Source: Anniella stebbinsi
Lineage: Eukaryota; Chordata; Lepidosauria; Squamata; Anniellidae
Assembly: GCA_029215795.1 (NCBI GenBank)
Contig: JARDYH010000002.1
Coordinates: forward strand, 60,055,001-60,119,000
DNA length: 64,000 nucleotides
Direction of reading: 5' to 3'
Shown here: one piece after another, positions 46,136 through 58,543 of the stretch
How the letters are laid out: the number at the start of each line of letters is the position of its first letter
Position numbering within the stretch: the first letter of the stretch is position 1
Notes under the pieces: model-generated
Databases searched by the model: none
Seen by the model: only the letters and a program-made list of their open reading frames with translations
Told to the model about the DNA's origin: nothing
Translations under genes and position numbers: made by a program

Positions 46136-48365
46136 CATGTGCTTGCCTGCTTTCTGCCCCACAGTGGTAACATGATTGTTCTATCTATACTATGTATGTT
46201 ACATACGTAACTAAATACAAGCATAGAATTTCTAGTAGGCCACAATAATAACTGTGTGCATAAGGCAAATAACTATTAATCGATAGAAACTTGTAATGCT
46301 GTAGTCAGGGTTTGACATTTTTGCTTTTCACGGTGAGTAGTAACAGCCTTTGACAAGCACAATGAGCAACTAGGCTTCCTCCCAACTTTGAAGCTGCAGA
46401 AGTGGAGGGAGTCATACCTACCCACACCTCTAAGGTTGTGAGGAAGGCTGGAGGTGGTTTAACAATTGCATGGCCAAGGTGACCAGCAAGCTTCCTACCA
46501 CCCATTCCTGCTATGAATGAAGAAAATGATGGGTGGGGTAGGGTGGGGGCTTCCATGGTCACTTCTCAGTGGTGGTGTTCCGATTGTAGCAGGCAAACTC
46601 AGCACTCCTCTTACCTTTATCCCTGCTGGGAAGTTAGGCCTCCTTCAGTTGCTGCTGCTCTCAAGAGAGATGAGTTTTTGTTCACAATTTTTGGCTTCAC
46701 TAGCAAGGCCAGCCCCCAAATTATAGAGCCCTGGTTATTGTAAGCTATGGTTGACAATGCGAGAGTTCATCCAAGATAGCTCTACGTATGGAATGAAGAT
46801 AGGCATTTATTAAACAATTGTGGTCTCAGCTCCTTGTATTTGTGAGGCATTAATTAACAGCAAAGTAACGTGATAACAGGAGATGTTAATGAGTTGGGAT
46901 TTTCCAGGAGGATGGAACCAACATCTGAACAAACTCAGAACCAGTATGGTATGCATCAAATGGAAACCATCTATCTTCTGGTTACAAGCCAATTTCTAAA
47001 ATAGCACCGCCATGCTTTTGCTTAGTCAATCAGTCAGGACTGGTGCTTAGCAGTAGGATTTGACACAGCGGAGGTCAGATCCGGGATGCACGTTTTGAAC
47101 TTTAAAGAGAGAAAGGTGGTTCTTGACTTGTTGCTATGTTCAGACCTTCTTGGCTGTGCTCCACTTATGGATCTGTGCAGGGCTTCTTCTTCACATAAAT
47201 GTTGGGTTGGATCCTAAGAACTGCTTGCATAAGGCAACTTTCCCCCATGTCCTCTGAATAGCCTCTCTGGGTTGGGGTACTGTCTTGAACAGGATGGAAT
47301 GTAGCACAGGGAGCTGCTGAAGGAGAAAGAGGAAATCACTGGGAATTGGATGGAGGCATCTTCCATGATCAAAGTTCACAGTGTATTAGAATAGTAATTT
47401 TGCTTTTAAAATGTTAATATGATTCCCATAATAACACTTTTGGTTCCAATATGCATGAAAGTGGTTTACTATTTTCCTTCTTAAATCACAAAATTTGTTT
47501 TATTTCTGGTTTATATGTTGCATACTGCAAAGCACTTCTGTTTTATATATGGTGCATTGCAAAAAACATTTAAGTACAGCAGTTAAGCAGACATTTCCTG
47601 AAAAATAACCAAACACTAATTGCGGATAAGAGATGAGCAGGTTTTTTTTTTAATAGAACTTAATTTCTAATTCTAAATAAAACAATTCTATAGATGTTCC
47701 TATATCAAGGAAATCGCTGAGGGATATCCTTTTAATCATTTAAAATGCTCATGGATTTATTGTGTCTTATTACTTCTAAAAGCAGTTTAGAAAGACAGGA
47801 CAAATAAGTTTTTATACTGTGGACTTTTTGCCTCATGGCCATGCTTTTCAATTTGCTTTAGTTATTGATGGTGCTTCTATAATAGAAAATCTTCCAGATC
47901 TCGTATAGAATATAGGCCATTGAGCATTATGAGCCTGTTTGTTCTGTTCATTATGTTTTATTTCTTAGACTGTTTGATCATCAGTTCAGTTGCAAACCTT
48001 AGTTTTATATATAGACTTCTTAAATATGATCCTTACTTGTTCAAGAATCAAACAGCGTTGATATATTATGGGGCAATTTGGAGAAATTGCAGAAAATCTT
48101 TTGCAACCCCCCTTTTGTTGTTGTTTATCATTAGTATAAGTGGTATTGAAACCTTAGGTGCTTTTGTTGAATCTCTCATTCGAAATCTGTTTATTAAAAT
48201 GCAAAAACAGTTAATTAATCTTGGTAGGGAAAGGAGACTAAAAGTTTAAAAAAATCAATGCCATAGTCTAGTAGATCCATTGCAAGTGGGAGGTGTTTCA
48301 AAATAATTACTTTTATATCTCATTATGGTGTGGTTTTCTTAACGGTACACTTCTTTATTTTTTAG

Positions 48366-48450
48366 GAGGTGCTGAAGCAGCTTCAAGGAAGTATTGAAGA
48401 TGAGGCAATGGCTTCATCTGGACAGATTGATTTGCTGGAACGTCTTAAAG
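48366..48450 (+). CDS. APC: APC, coding exon 3 (residues 46-73 and 1 base)
   Basis: The exon begins EVLKQLQGSIEDEAMASSGQ and ends QIDLLERLK plus one base, with acceptor TTTTTTAG and donor AAG|GTAAAT. To my memory all 28 residues are the same as in human APC, and the 85-bp length is the same. It ends the first coiled coil and carries most of the first nuclear export signal (LLERLKELNL, residues 68-77), which is completed in exon 4. Confidence 0.97.
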
Positions 48451-49945
48451 GTAAATTAGGAAGAAGGCTGCCAGTAAATAATCATTATCAGTGTAAAGTA
48501 TTCTTTATCTTAGATCAGTAATGGCCAGCTTTGGGGGCTAAAAGTATATTTTACCACATAAATGTGCTGTCATACCTAACCTGGTTCACCTGGCAATAAT
48601 GAGCTTCACAGTTATAAAACATATACATGGAATTGCATATGTTAACTCAGGCTGTTCCTACACCAGGCTGTTTGCCTGGGATGGCCCCTGGCTGGTCCCT
48701 GTACTCTGATAGTGTGTATTAGGTATTTCCGGGATCACCCTCCCTTCCTCTACACCCAGGGGCTATCCCAGGCAAAACGCCTGGTGGGGAAAGGGCCTCA
48801 GTCTCTTAGAACTTGAAAATATTGTTTTTTTTTCTTATGAGAATGAGTAAACTAAACAAACATTTTATCACCAAGAATGGATGAACCTGCCTAATTTGGT
48901 TTAATTCATTTCCTTGTTTTTCCAACCTTAAGTTTGTTTTGTCCAATTTCTGCATCAGTTTGCAATTTTAAAAAAACACACCTCCACATGGAAATTTGTT
49001 CATATTTTTGTGTGCATTTATCCTAATATACACATCTTTATTACAATTTATATACTCCTTGGGCTGGATACACATCAGTGGTGTAATGGTAAATTTCAAA
49101 ATTCAGGTGCTCATCAAGACAACCTTATAGCCATGCCCCCAATGAGAGTCCAAAAATCGAGGCAGCCATATCAACAAACCAGCTCTAGAAGTTTTCAAGG
49201 CCAGATCTTTTGTAAAGGTTGTTAATTGACTGTACAAGACCAAGTCAACTCAAAATACTTTACATTAAATCAGGAGATAATATATTATTCCTGGGAAAAT
49301 TAATTGTCCCCCAGCTATTGTAGGGAACCAGCTAAGCTCAGAGGGAACAGGGAATTCTGAAGGAGGTGGCAGATGATAGTAGTGTCCCTGTTAATAAAGA
49401 AGTACCAGCAATGCATCCCTTTGGGACCTTATACTACTGATCCAATTTTAAGCTAGAGCAACTTTGCTAGTGGGATTCCCCTGACTCCATTAGCCCCCTG
49501 AAATGCTACATTGTCAGGAAGCCCTACTGAATGGGATGAACTGTGGTGTGGGAGGCTGGGGGATCCCCAAAGGTTAGGCGGAGGATCTTTCTGTGAATAG
49601 AGCCCTTCTTTTGCCAAAGGCCCCTTCCTTTCACAGAAGGAAGATCCTGAATCCAGTCTCCATTAGAATTTGGCATGGTTGTGAGAGGCCTGGTGAAATA
49701 GCCTTGGATGCAGGGAATCTGGACCATAGACTGCCAGGTGACTATGCCTATCATACATTACTAATAATCCTTGCCAGGTCTGATTTATTTGTATAACATT
49801 TTGTTCTTAGAATTTAGTAGGACATTTGTTGCCTGTTCCATCTATTAGGAGAAGAAAAGATTATGTGAGAAACTAAGGGTAAATGGCTTTTTATTAGCAT
49901 ACCTTTAGACATCTTTGATCCAGTGTTTTCTCTGTTTCTATTCAG
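48451..49945 (+). other. APC: APC intron 3
   Basis: 1.5 kb, from GTAAAT to TTTCTATTCAG. It includes a MITE at 48650-48801. Nothing else is recognised. Confidence 0.8.
48650..48801. repeat. Palindromic MITE
   Basis: The left end, CACCAGGCTGTTTGCCTGGG, and the right end, ATCCCAGGCAAAACGCCTGG, are inverted, with GGGGCTATCCC/GGGATGGCCCC inside. Confidence 0.7.
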
Positions 49946-50147
49946 AATTGAACTTGGACAGCAATAACTTCCCAGGAGTGAAGTTAAGGCCAAAGATATC
50001 CATGCGTTCATATGGAAGCAGGGAAGGATCGGTTTCTAGTCGATCAGGAGAGTGCAGCCCTGTTCCCATGGGGTCATTTCCCAGAAGAGGTTTTATGAAT
50101 GGAAGCAGAGAGAGCACTGGTTATCTGGAAGAATTAGAGAAAGAAAG
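49946..50147 (+). CDS. APC: APC, coding exon 4 (residues 74-141)
   Basis: The exon begins with the last two bases of E74, reads LNLDSNNFPGVKLRPKISMR and then SYGSREGSVSSRSGECSPVP, and ends YLEELEKE plus two bases of R141 (donor AAAG|GTAATT). The serine-rich middle lies between the two N-terminal coiled coils. It has the human length (202 bp), with a few changes from the human residues as I recall them (for example N80, P89, I91, M93). The end enters the second coiled-coil region. Confidence 0.97.
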
Positions 50148-52154
50148 GTAATTTTTTATCCTAGATATGAAATGTTTAAAAATATACTTAGATTTAAAAT
50201 GGCCGACCCTTTTTTGCAGGAGGTACAAAAATATTTCCAGTTTTGTTTCTGGCATGGTATGCTGAATAAATTAAATTCCTGCTTTCATTTTCACAAGTCT
50301 AGGGATATATGTCTAAACTAAAGTTTTATTAGTGAAACTCTTTGTAGGAATGGAGATTGAAATGTGCAACATTTATCTGTGCTATCCTCATAGATCTCTG
50401 TATTAAGCAAATATTACCCATGCCAGCTTAAGTGCTAGATGTGAAGGATGTTCTGCCACCACACCACAGCCCTGTGTTTGTGTAGTGGGAGCAATATGCA
50501 AATAGAAACCTGTTTCTTTCCTGATTGGTGGTTGCAGGGATGTGTGATTGATGTACCCACAGTTCGCCTTTTCCTTCCAATAAGCTGTTTAGCTAAAAAT
50601 CTGGAATCACTATTGCCTTAACAGCCCTCTGAGTCAGTAATATATACATTTAACTTAAATACTTAAGAATATGCACATATTTTATGAATATGCACATATT
50701 TTATAGTTGCCAATTAATTGTTTTATTCTTAATTGCAAATATCAAGGGCTTGGATCCAAAGGTAAGCATGCATGACAGAAGCCACTTCTGTGCATGCACA
50801 GTGGGGATTTCCCCTGGCTGCAAACCCCTCTCCCCCCACATACACCAGGCCTGCAGAAGGAAGGCAGGGGGACTTCAGATACCCTTGGAAGTGCCTCTTG
50901 CTTTCAAACAGGAATCTTTGAAGCCAAACTATGGATTATGGCAGGAGTGGGCAGACGTTTGCCTCATGGAATCTACTTTTTTTTTTGGCCTGAAACTCAA
51001 GATCCACCAGTAAGAGCCTCTCACAATGGCAGCTTAGGATGGGGGTGGGGGTGGGTGTAGCCAGAAACAAAATGGTGGCTTAGGCCAGAGCAGTATATTT
51101 AGCCTCTGCATGGCACTTAGGTTGTTGCAGATTTCAGCTGCCTGAAGCTTTCTCTAATTCCAAATTATAGTAATAGTTAAAATAGTACCACACAGACGTA
51201 CAGATCCAGCTTTGCTGGGCATCACTTTCTATCCAAGATTATTAACAATCCTCTAGGCATTAGGGAGGACAGTGTTTTGTCCCTTGTATACTACATTTCT
51301 CAGGAGATGTAAGACAGAAGTCACCACTCTATGTGCACAAAATATTTTGTTTCTAGAGAAACTCTGGGCTTGGTCTCATATTTTAGAATTTAAGATGCTT
51401 AATTTGGGGTTAAGAGAGCAATTGTATGCTTTCAGAGCAGAACCTCTGAAATTGGAGGCACCACTCCTTCCTGTGTCTGTGCCCTGTCAGCAAGAGCTAA
51501 TAGGACTGAAGCCAGAGGGAGGGAGGATGGGCAGTATTCAGCAGGGCTTTTCAACCATGGATGGTAAATCCATCCATCCCAATGCTCACAATTTAGATGC
51601 GCTCTTGAGCACTTGTACATGTTTTCTGGGAATGGGGGTGTGGCTACCCTTGACACATCCATTCCACCCATGAGGTTGGAGTTTCAACCTTTTAGAGGGA
51701 ACCACTGTGGAAATCTTTGCAGTGGTTGGACAGAGCCAAGAAAGGGACTTTTGACATCGAAAAAAAAACTTTTGAGGCTGGAGCACGTTCCTTAGCATTG
51801 GAGGAGTTTTTCTGAACAATTCTATGGCCCCTGGAATGCTGTCTAAGAACTATAGGACTGTTTTCTAAATCCACAATGAAATCATAGTGTTCTTTTGTAT
51901 TTTGCTATTTACCTTTTGCATCTTGCTTTACAAGTGACTAAACTTCGTAATTATTATTATTTACAGTAGATTATACTAAACATGTTTAGTGAAAAATGTC
52001 CTCTATATGAGCATTCACACAAGTCAACCAAAAAGTGTAGAGGCAATTCAGATGTTGTGGGATTATAATGGAGAACAACTTGGATTCTTTTTGTTTCTCC
52101 TAAAAGTTTGGGAGAGGTCCCTTTTAGACATTAAGATAGTCTGTTCATAACCAG

Positions 52155-52385
52155 TATGGTGTAGTGGCTAGAGTGTTGGACTGGGAGTCGGGACTGGGAG
52201 TTCTAGTCCCCACTTGGCCATGGAAGCTTACTGGGTGAATTTGGGCTAATCACAGACTCTCAGCCCAACTTACCTCATGGGGTTGTTGTTGTGAGGATAA
52301 AATTGAGAGGAGGAGGATTATGTACACTGCCTTGGATTCCTTAAAAAGGAAAAGGGCAGGATATAAATGTAATAAATAAACAAAC
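52155..52385 (+). mobile_element. tRNA-derived MIR/CORE-type SINE
   Basis: The tRNA-like head reads AGTATGGTGTAGTGGCTAGA, then GTTCTAGTCCCCACTTGGCC (B-box region). The body has the CORE-like AACTTACCTCATGGGGTTGT and GTGAGGATAAAATTGAGAGG, and the end reads GGGCAGGATATAAATGTAAT followed by AATAAATAA. There is a small internal duplication in the head (GGACTGGGAGT twice). Confidence 0.85.
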
Positions 52386-52959
52386 AGATAAATAATATAT
52401 TTTTAAAAATTATGTCTTCATATAAGTGATTTGATGTATGTTTCATATAGTTTTGCCTCCAGTAAACTAATACTACAAACTGAATACTAGACAAATGGAA
52501 GCTTTGCTATACAGTCAACTAATATGGTTATTCTCCTTTAAATGTGTATATTTGAGACAGGCTCATCCGGAGGCACTCACTCAGAAGATTTGTATCAAAC
52601 CTGGAGCCTACATAAAATGTCATAATGTTCTCAAGTTTGTTTCCACATTGTATGCACAGGAGTTTAATATTATAACTTAATGTTTAAAGGGATTGATACA
52701 TATAACATTTATATATTGTGTACATGTTAAAAAAGCCATCAAGACAGTGCCTTTTTCATAGGGAGGGGACACCCAGTTGTTGTACACTGACTCTGCCAAG
52801 CGAGCTGCATGGCTGGGTTACGTTTTCTTAACAGCCCAACTCTAGTTGCTTTTTCTAGGCCTTTTTCCTTTGTAGCCTTCTTCATAACCTTCCCTCTCCC
52901 TTCTGACACATCCTAAAAAGGGGTGAGATCATCGCTAACCACGGGGAGCCTTTCACTCC

Positions 52960-54290
52960 CTCCTGATTGGATGGGGAAAGGGCCCCAAAACAACCAGAGC
53001 TAGTGCAACAGTGGTCTCCTAGAGTTCCAGCCAGAGACTGGAGGGAGCAAATGAGAGAAGGGGCTATAATCCAAGTCTCCCAGTGCCAGATTTGTCCTTA
53101 TTCCTTCTCCCTCTGTAAGGTAGTACAAAATGAACAAATAGCCCCACTCCAAGTCTTTGTCCTCCAGTACTAGGTTTTCACCCCTGGTTCTAATTCCAGT
53201 GGTCTGAGAGCCTCCACTTCCACCTACATGTCACAAGGAGGTCTGTAGCATTCGGTAAAATAAAATAAAAAGTAGTTCCATATCCCACTCTCACCTTGGG
53301 TATCAGCGTCTTAAGCACAGAAAACTGTTGCAGAGGAGTAGAGCCCCTATCAGATTCTATTGAGAGGGAAGAAGGAGAACTATGAGAGGAAGACATAGTC
53401 TCCTGCCAACCAAGATAGATTTTTCCCCTCCTGACTTCTTTCCCTTTGTACTGGCAAAAGTGTGCCACACGCTCCAGCTTACTGAAGTGTAACCTAATCC
53501 TAAAGAACAAATGGCTATCCCAGCTCCAACAGGGACTAAATCTGTTTTTTTCCTAGGACCACCTAAACTTATGACTGTGCTCTTTCTGGAATCGTTTGAA
53601 AAGATCTGGAAAATGGAATGGGCCAATCTATTCAAGAGCCAACAAGCCCACCAACTTGCTAATGGAGCTTATGCTCTGCTGCCCAAGGCTATGGAGCTGC
53701 TCAATGGTCTCATATTTACAGACAGAGAAGAATAGCCCAATGACCTATTTTTATAAGAGGGTCAAGGCAGCATTGCATAAGAGATTTGAGACCTGAGCCA
53801 CAGTCTTTTCCAAGGTCTTTCTCCAGGATGATATATCTCTGAGGAGAAGAAATGGCAGTGGCAGATTTCACCTAAGGATGGATTCAAAATGATTGCCCTT
53901 TTTGAGAAGTTGGTGGACTCCTCCCTGGATGTCATCCAGCTCAGTCCAGAATTATGGCTGCAACACTGTAGTGAAAAGACGCATCTGGTTCTGTAACTGG
54001 GGCGTGGATCCAGAGTCACAGGTCCAATTAGCTAGTGCACTGTTTGAAGGAGCTATACTATTTGGTGGATGTTGGAGGCGATTCTTATTGAGACAAAATA
54101 TAAGAAAAAGGCCCTTCCTACAGGAGGTTCAAAAATTAATTTCCAATTCTTCTGATATAACAAGAATGTCACCAGATCCCTCTGGCTCTTCCAGAGGTTT
54201 CAAATCATCCAGCAAGAGCAATTTTTCTTCCAGCTACACTTCCTCCTCTGGAACCAAGCAGGAGAGAGAGAAACACCAGTCCACTTGATG
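52960..54290 (+). pseudogene. DIRS-like gag remnant
   Basis: The reading shifts between frames, but the piece RIWFCNWGVDPESQVQLASA followed by LFEGAILFG fits the hallmark of DIRS1-type gag (W-L-x-x-W-S-x-D-x-x-S-x-x-x-L then P-F-x-G-x-x-L-F-G). It is followed by KRPFLQEVQK and a serine/arginine-rich tail (SSRGFKSSSKSNFSSS). Upstream parts (53511-53796) are likely to belong to it. No RT or recombinase follows. It is a different family from the Ngaro element at the start of the window. Confidence 0.55.
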
Positions 54291-54729
54291 CCAACAGTAC
54301 CCCTATGCAACATCAGAACGGGAAACAGCCTTTGCACATTGCACAAGTACAGGACAAACCACATTAGACATATGTGTGTGGGAGACAATGTTAAGGACTA
54401 TGCCCTGGAATTTGCTTTCCAACCCAAAAACAAAGAAATGAAAGAGACTTTCCCCCCCTTTAATTCCCTTATCCCCTCTTTATACAGCATGGAAGGTAAC
54501 AGCAAAAGTCTGCTAACTGTCTGGACAGTTATGCCTGGACATACTTCCAAAGCCCCACGTTCCCATTGAAATTCTTGCATGGAATAGAAGAAAAAATATT
54601 TTCAAGTGCCTGAATTCTTTTTGTTATGCCCTGTTTTCAGGCACCAGAGAATATTTTTTTCTTCTTTTTGCCTTCTCCTCTTGCTGTTTCCTGGATTCCA
54701 GGTATAGTCAGCAGTAGATTACATTAAAA

Positions 54730-55545
54730 ATAATTTCCTGACATCCCGACAAGATGGCACAGTGAGCAGCAGCACTCTAGTGAGGTCTGTCACCTTTGCT
54801 TGATTTCACCAATAAATCCTGGTACTTTGAACTGGATAGCATTATTTTCTTCATGTCAGGGAATCCACACCAACACCTTGAAATTTAGCTTTGCTGCTGC
54901 AGAAATATTATCCACAGCAATCAAACCATGCATATTGCAGAACCAACTGACAGCTAAGACAACCACACCTGAAGAAATTTTTGGGTTGTGGGGGAATGGG
55001 CTCTCCTAAAAAAATGTCAGGAGAGCTGTCACCATCCAATTCCTCCATTACCACTCTCAAAAACCCAGAGCACCAGATTACACTGTGGAGATGTAACTAT
55101 TGAGAGCAGATGACTTGAAGGACTCTATAGCAACTCTTCTGGAGCCAGCAGTTTTGTACTCCAAGGTAAGATATCAGATTTGGAAGACAGCTCCGACAGA
55201 AATTATTTAAAGATTTGGGAGGTTCTCAGAAAAGAGGAAGACGGCAATCCCACTTCCTTTATTACAACTCTTTAACACTGCTCATAGACTATATCCTAGA
55301 AATTGAAAGAGCCCACAATTTGCTCATAGCCCAATTGCAAGACACAAATTGCCCAAAGCAAACAATTACCTTTGTAGCAAGTTTCTCTGCTTTACAACAA
55401 ACAATTTATTAAAAAGTGCCTTGGACAAAAGAGTTCTTAGATGGGAAGGAGCACAATCCAAAATCATGTTTTTTTTCCTGACTATGCCCCCCCAAAATGG
55501 TGGGGCTTTGTAGGGCTTTGATGGAACAAGATGAATAGCTGCCTT
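54730..55545 (+). pseudogene. L1-like ORF1 remnant
   Basis: A leader-like GACAAGATGGCACAGTGAGC is followed by frames with residues typical of L1 ORF1p: LEDSSDRNYLKIWEVL-type text, IERAHNLLIAQLQD and, near 55475, FFPDYAPPK (compare I-E-R-A-H-R and F-F-P-D-L-S of L1). Stops and shifts are many. ORF2 is not present, so this is the 5' part of an L1 or a rearranged piece. Confidence 0.5.
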
Positions 55546-56847
55546 TGTACTTTCAAGGATCTAGTGACTGCTGCTGCTGCTGCTGACTAAGTGGCCCACC
55601 CTGCTGTAGCTTTACTAGGCATTATGACCCCTGAATGCAATTGTAACATTTTCTTCTGTGGACATTTGAATCCATGCTTGCCCTACTGCCAGGTAGGACT
55701 GCTTTGAAAGAATATTGGAGTGGCCCACCCAGGAATATTGACTGCTCACCAGTTTGCAGATTCTTGTTTTCCTTGCTTCTCTTCCATTGTCCCACCAAGA
55801 TCCTACCAGTGGCCACAAGAGGGGAGTATTTCAACACATAATGAGCCAGTTCTGGCTCTTGGGCCCATCTGTATAATTTAAATATGCGGATGAACCCCTG
55901 TTTTTCTTAGGTCTTGTTTTTTACAGATGCACTGATAACTGCATTGTGTGACTGACTGTGTTCTGATTGGTTGTTGTAACATTTGGCACATGTCTGGAAA
56001 AGAGTGAACTGGCTAGCAGAGCCTTTGGAATTAAGCAGTCCACTTAACAATCTTTTTCTTGCATCTGTTTTTCTAGTCAATCCAACCTCCCATTTCTGCC
56101 TTTCTGTGTCTGATGATGTCTCTGAATACACCTGATTGGTTAATCCAGAGTGGTATTGGGACTCCCCATTGGGTTCTGCTGCCACTTACCTGGAAGTAGT
56201 GTACAGCTTTATGCATGAGACTTGTGCATTTCAGTGCATGCTTTTTGTTTTCTTTTTAAAATTTATATGCTAATTTTGCCCATCTCCTCCCACCCTTTTC
56301 CTCCCCACATGCATAATAAGCAACTCCCTCTTGGCTCTGAGTTAGGTCTACCTGATTTTTCCTTCTTGGTCCATCATCAAGGCTTATTACAGCCTGCATA
56401 GAAACTTCAGGTCACGTTCTTCTGAATACCTTACTGCCCTCTCTATATCTGAACTAATTGGTAACTATTTGGACTGCCTATATGGATATGTACACTTAAG
56501 CCTTACCTGGGAAATTATTGATCCACCTATACCTATGTTGTCCTTTCTTCTCTACCTTGCAAGCTGGAATACCCCCTGTTCTTGGGCATGTTATACAAGC
56601 TGAAAAACACAGTAAAGATAATTTCTCCATAGAACAACACGAACTGGTGCCTTCGCCTTTCCCTCTTGGAACCATAAATATAGGACCGAGTGGGCTTATT
56701 TGGAAATTCCAAATTCATTTTGCGTGTCCAGGTGGATTCTGAAATGTGTTGTTTCATCAGTGGACCCCATATTACATTGTTTTTAAAGCACCTGTGAATT
56801 TTATTTCAAAAAGCTTACCATGAGGGATAGTGACTACTATTCAAAAG

Positions 56848-57066
56848 ACAGTGTGATGTAGTGGTTAGAGTGTCAGACTGAGAGTTGGGTTTTAGTCCCC
56901 ACTCGGCCATGGAAGCTCACTTTGGGCCAGTCACAGACTCTCAGCCCAACCTACCTCACAGGGTTGTTGTTGTGATAATAAAATTTAGAGGAGGAGGAGG
57001 ATTATGTATGCCACCTTGGGTTCCTTGGAGGAAAAAAGATGGGATATAAATACAATAAATAAATAA
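56848..57066 (+). mobile_element. tRNA-derived MIR/CORE-type SINE, second copy
   Basis: The head reads CAGTGTGATGTAGTGGTTAG and TTTTAGTCCCCACTCGGCCA; the CORE part reads CAACCTACCTCACAGGGTTG and TTGTGATAATAAAATTTAGA; the end reads GATGGGATATAAATACAATA with AATAAATAA. It has the same orientation as the copy at 52155. Confidence 0.85.
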
Positions 57067-58047
57067 GTAAGTACAGAAGTCCAAAGGTTCCCTGGGCATG
57101 TAAAACCTGTTTCTTTGTATCTTGGCCCATGATGGTAAGAAGTTTTATACTCTACAGGAAAATGATTGGCACGTGCTGTGAAAAAGGGGGAAAACAAGGA
57201 AAAATGTTTATACATTGTGTGTTCTAGAGCTGCCCAAGATTGGACCACCAAGTGTAATGATTATTTTTTCATTCTCATGTTTTCCATACCCTCTGAGAAA
57301 AGATTGATCAATTCAAACAACTAGATATTTTTTTAAGTCCCGTTGATCCTCCTGTGTATCATTTTTATCTCTGATACTATGTCAGACTTAATACATTCTC
57401 TATAATCTTAAAAACAAAGATTAGCTACATTTGTTTTCCTACTGCATATTAAATCTGTTTCTTACATTTATGTGTCTAAATGCAGAAGAGAGTACGGAGG
57501 TGAGTGACATCAGAGTACGAGAAAGACTACAAAAATATTGTGTATGACTTTTGTAGACGTTTGGGAATGTGTGAAGCACCAGCTGTCTTGCCATCTAAAA
57601 GATAACAACAAATTGTTAATTTGTCAATGATATGGCAGTATAAAGAATATTTAAGATAATTAAAATGTAAGGTAATTGTTCTTTTTGCAAAATTTAGATT
57701 AGTACAAATTTAACCATCAACTTTCATGTCTATTCTCACCCACAGTGTTCTCATACAGAAGGAGTCTGGGTGTGTGCCCCCCCCCCCCCAATTCTGTGTA
57801 CAATAGAAAATAACATTCATAGAAATAAGTTTGAAATTGCATCACAAGTATTCTCCTTTTCATTTTAGAGGTAGAAAATGAACCATATGCAGAATGCATT
57901 ACTCATAGTGAATGGGAAAGTCAGGAAGAAAAACCTAATCCACAGGACCTAATTTCTTCCACAATGGCTCCATTTGTATAAAAACTGTTACCCAATTTCT
58001 GGCAGCTAATAGAGCATTATGGCTGAAATGTATATCTTCATTTATAG

Positions 58048-58156
58048 ATCCCTCTTGCTTGCTGAGCTTGAAAAGGAAGAAAAAGAAAAAGACTGGTATT
58101 ATGCTCAGCTTCAGAATCTTACCAAGAGGATAGATAGTCTTCCTCTTACTGAAAAC
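58048..58156 (+). CDS. APC: APC, coding exon 5 (residues 141-177)
   Basis: The exon begins with the last base of R141 and reads SLLLAELEKEEKEKDWYYAQ, then LQNLTKRIDSLPLTEN, ending in phase 0 at AAC|GTAAGT. The charged heptads belong to the second N-terminal coiled coil, and LTKRIDSLPL (residues 165-174) is the second nuclear export signal. The length (109 bp) is that of the human exon; E147 and E149 replace the D residues I recall in human. Confidence 0.97.
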
Positions 58157-58447
58157 GTAAGTAGTAGTAGCAATCTATTCTGTCTTATACAACCAATATT
58201 ATGTATAGGACTTCTGTTTTACAATTCTTTTTGCAATACATTACTTTAACATTCATGCAAAGATCATGTACACTTATTGGGAATTTCTTGTGTAAAAGTG
58301 AGAACTTACACAACTATACTAATATCAGTTCTCATTTGCTTCTAGAATATCAGTGTAGAAGGGAAAACATCAAGCTATCTGCTCCCATTCCTCCCTTTCT
58401 GGAGGAGTTTGTTCCCTAGAACTTCTATCCAGCCTTTCACAGTACAT

Positions 58448-58543
58448 TACCATATTTCCTTGATTCTAAAACACACTTTTTTCCCCATATTTACCTCTGT
58501 AAAAATGGAGTGTGTCTTAGAATTGATAGCATCTTAGATTCGC
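58448..58543. repeat. Partial MITE left of the GC-rich palindrome
   Basis: TACCATATTTCCTTGATTCT, then GTGTGTCTTAGAATTGATAG and CTTAGATTCG; matches the MITE at 59753-59915 in the same direction, but lacks a middle part and the last 13 bp. Confidence 0.7.

Larger units (their letters stand above)
43711..48365 (+). other. APC: APC intron 2
   Basis: 4.65 kb from GTATAA to TTATTTTTTAG. Apart from an L2 tail (43862-43960) and a MITE (45622-46135), I recognise nothing. A 109-codon hydrophobic open frame at 47920-48249 has no family marks and looks like chance. Confidence 0.75.
50148..58047 (+). other. APC: APC intron 4
   Basis: 7.9 kb with donor GTAATT and acceptor TTCATTTATAG. It carries two CORE-type SINEs, a DIRS-like gag remnant and an L1-like remnant. 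Nothing is recognised in 50150-52150, 55560-56840 or 57075-58040, other than a C-run at 57778-57789. Confidence 0.75.

Noticed and set aside
47920..48249. 109-codon hydrophobic frame in APC intron 2 as a membrane protein
   Set aside because: AT-rich sequence gives hydrophobic codons by chance; no promoter, splice context or homology is visible.
55571..55588. (CTG)n run as a trinucleotide-repeat locus
   Set aside because: Only about five units; too short to be of note.
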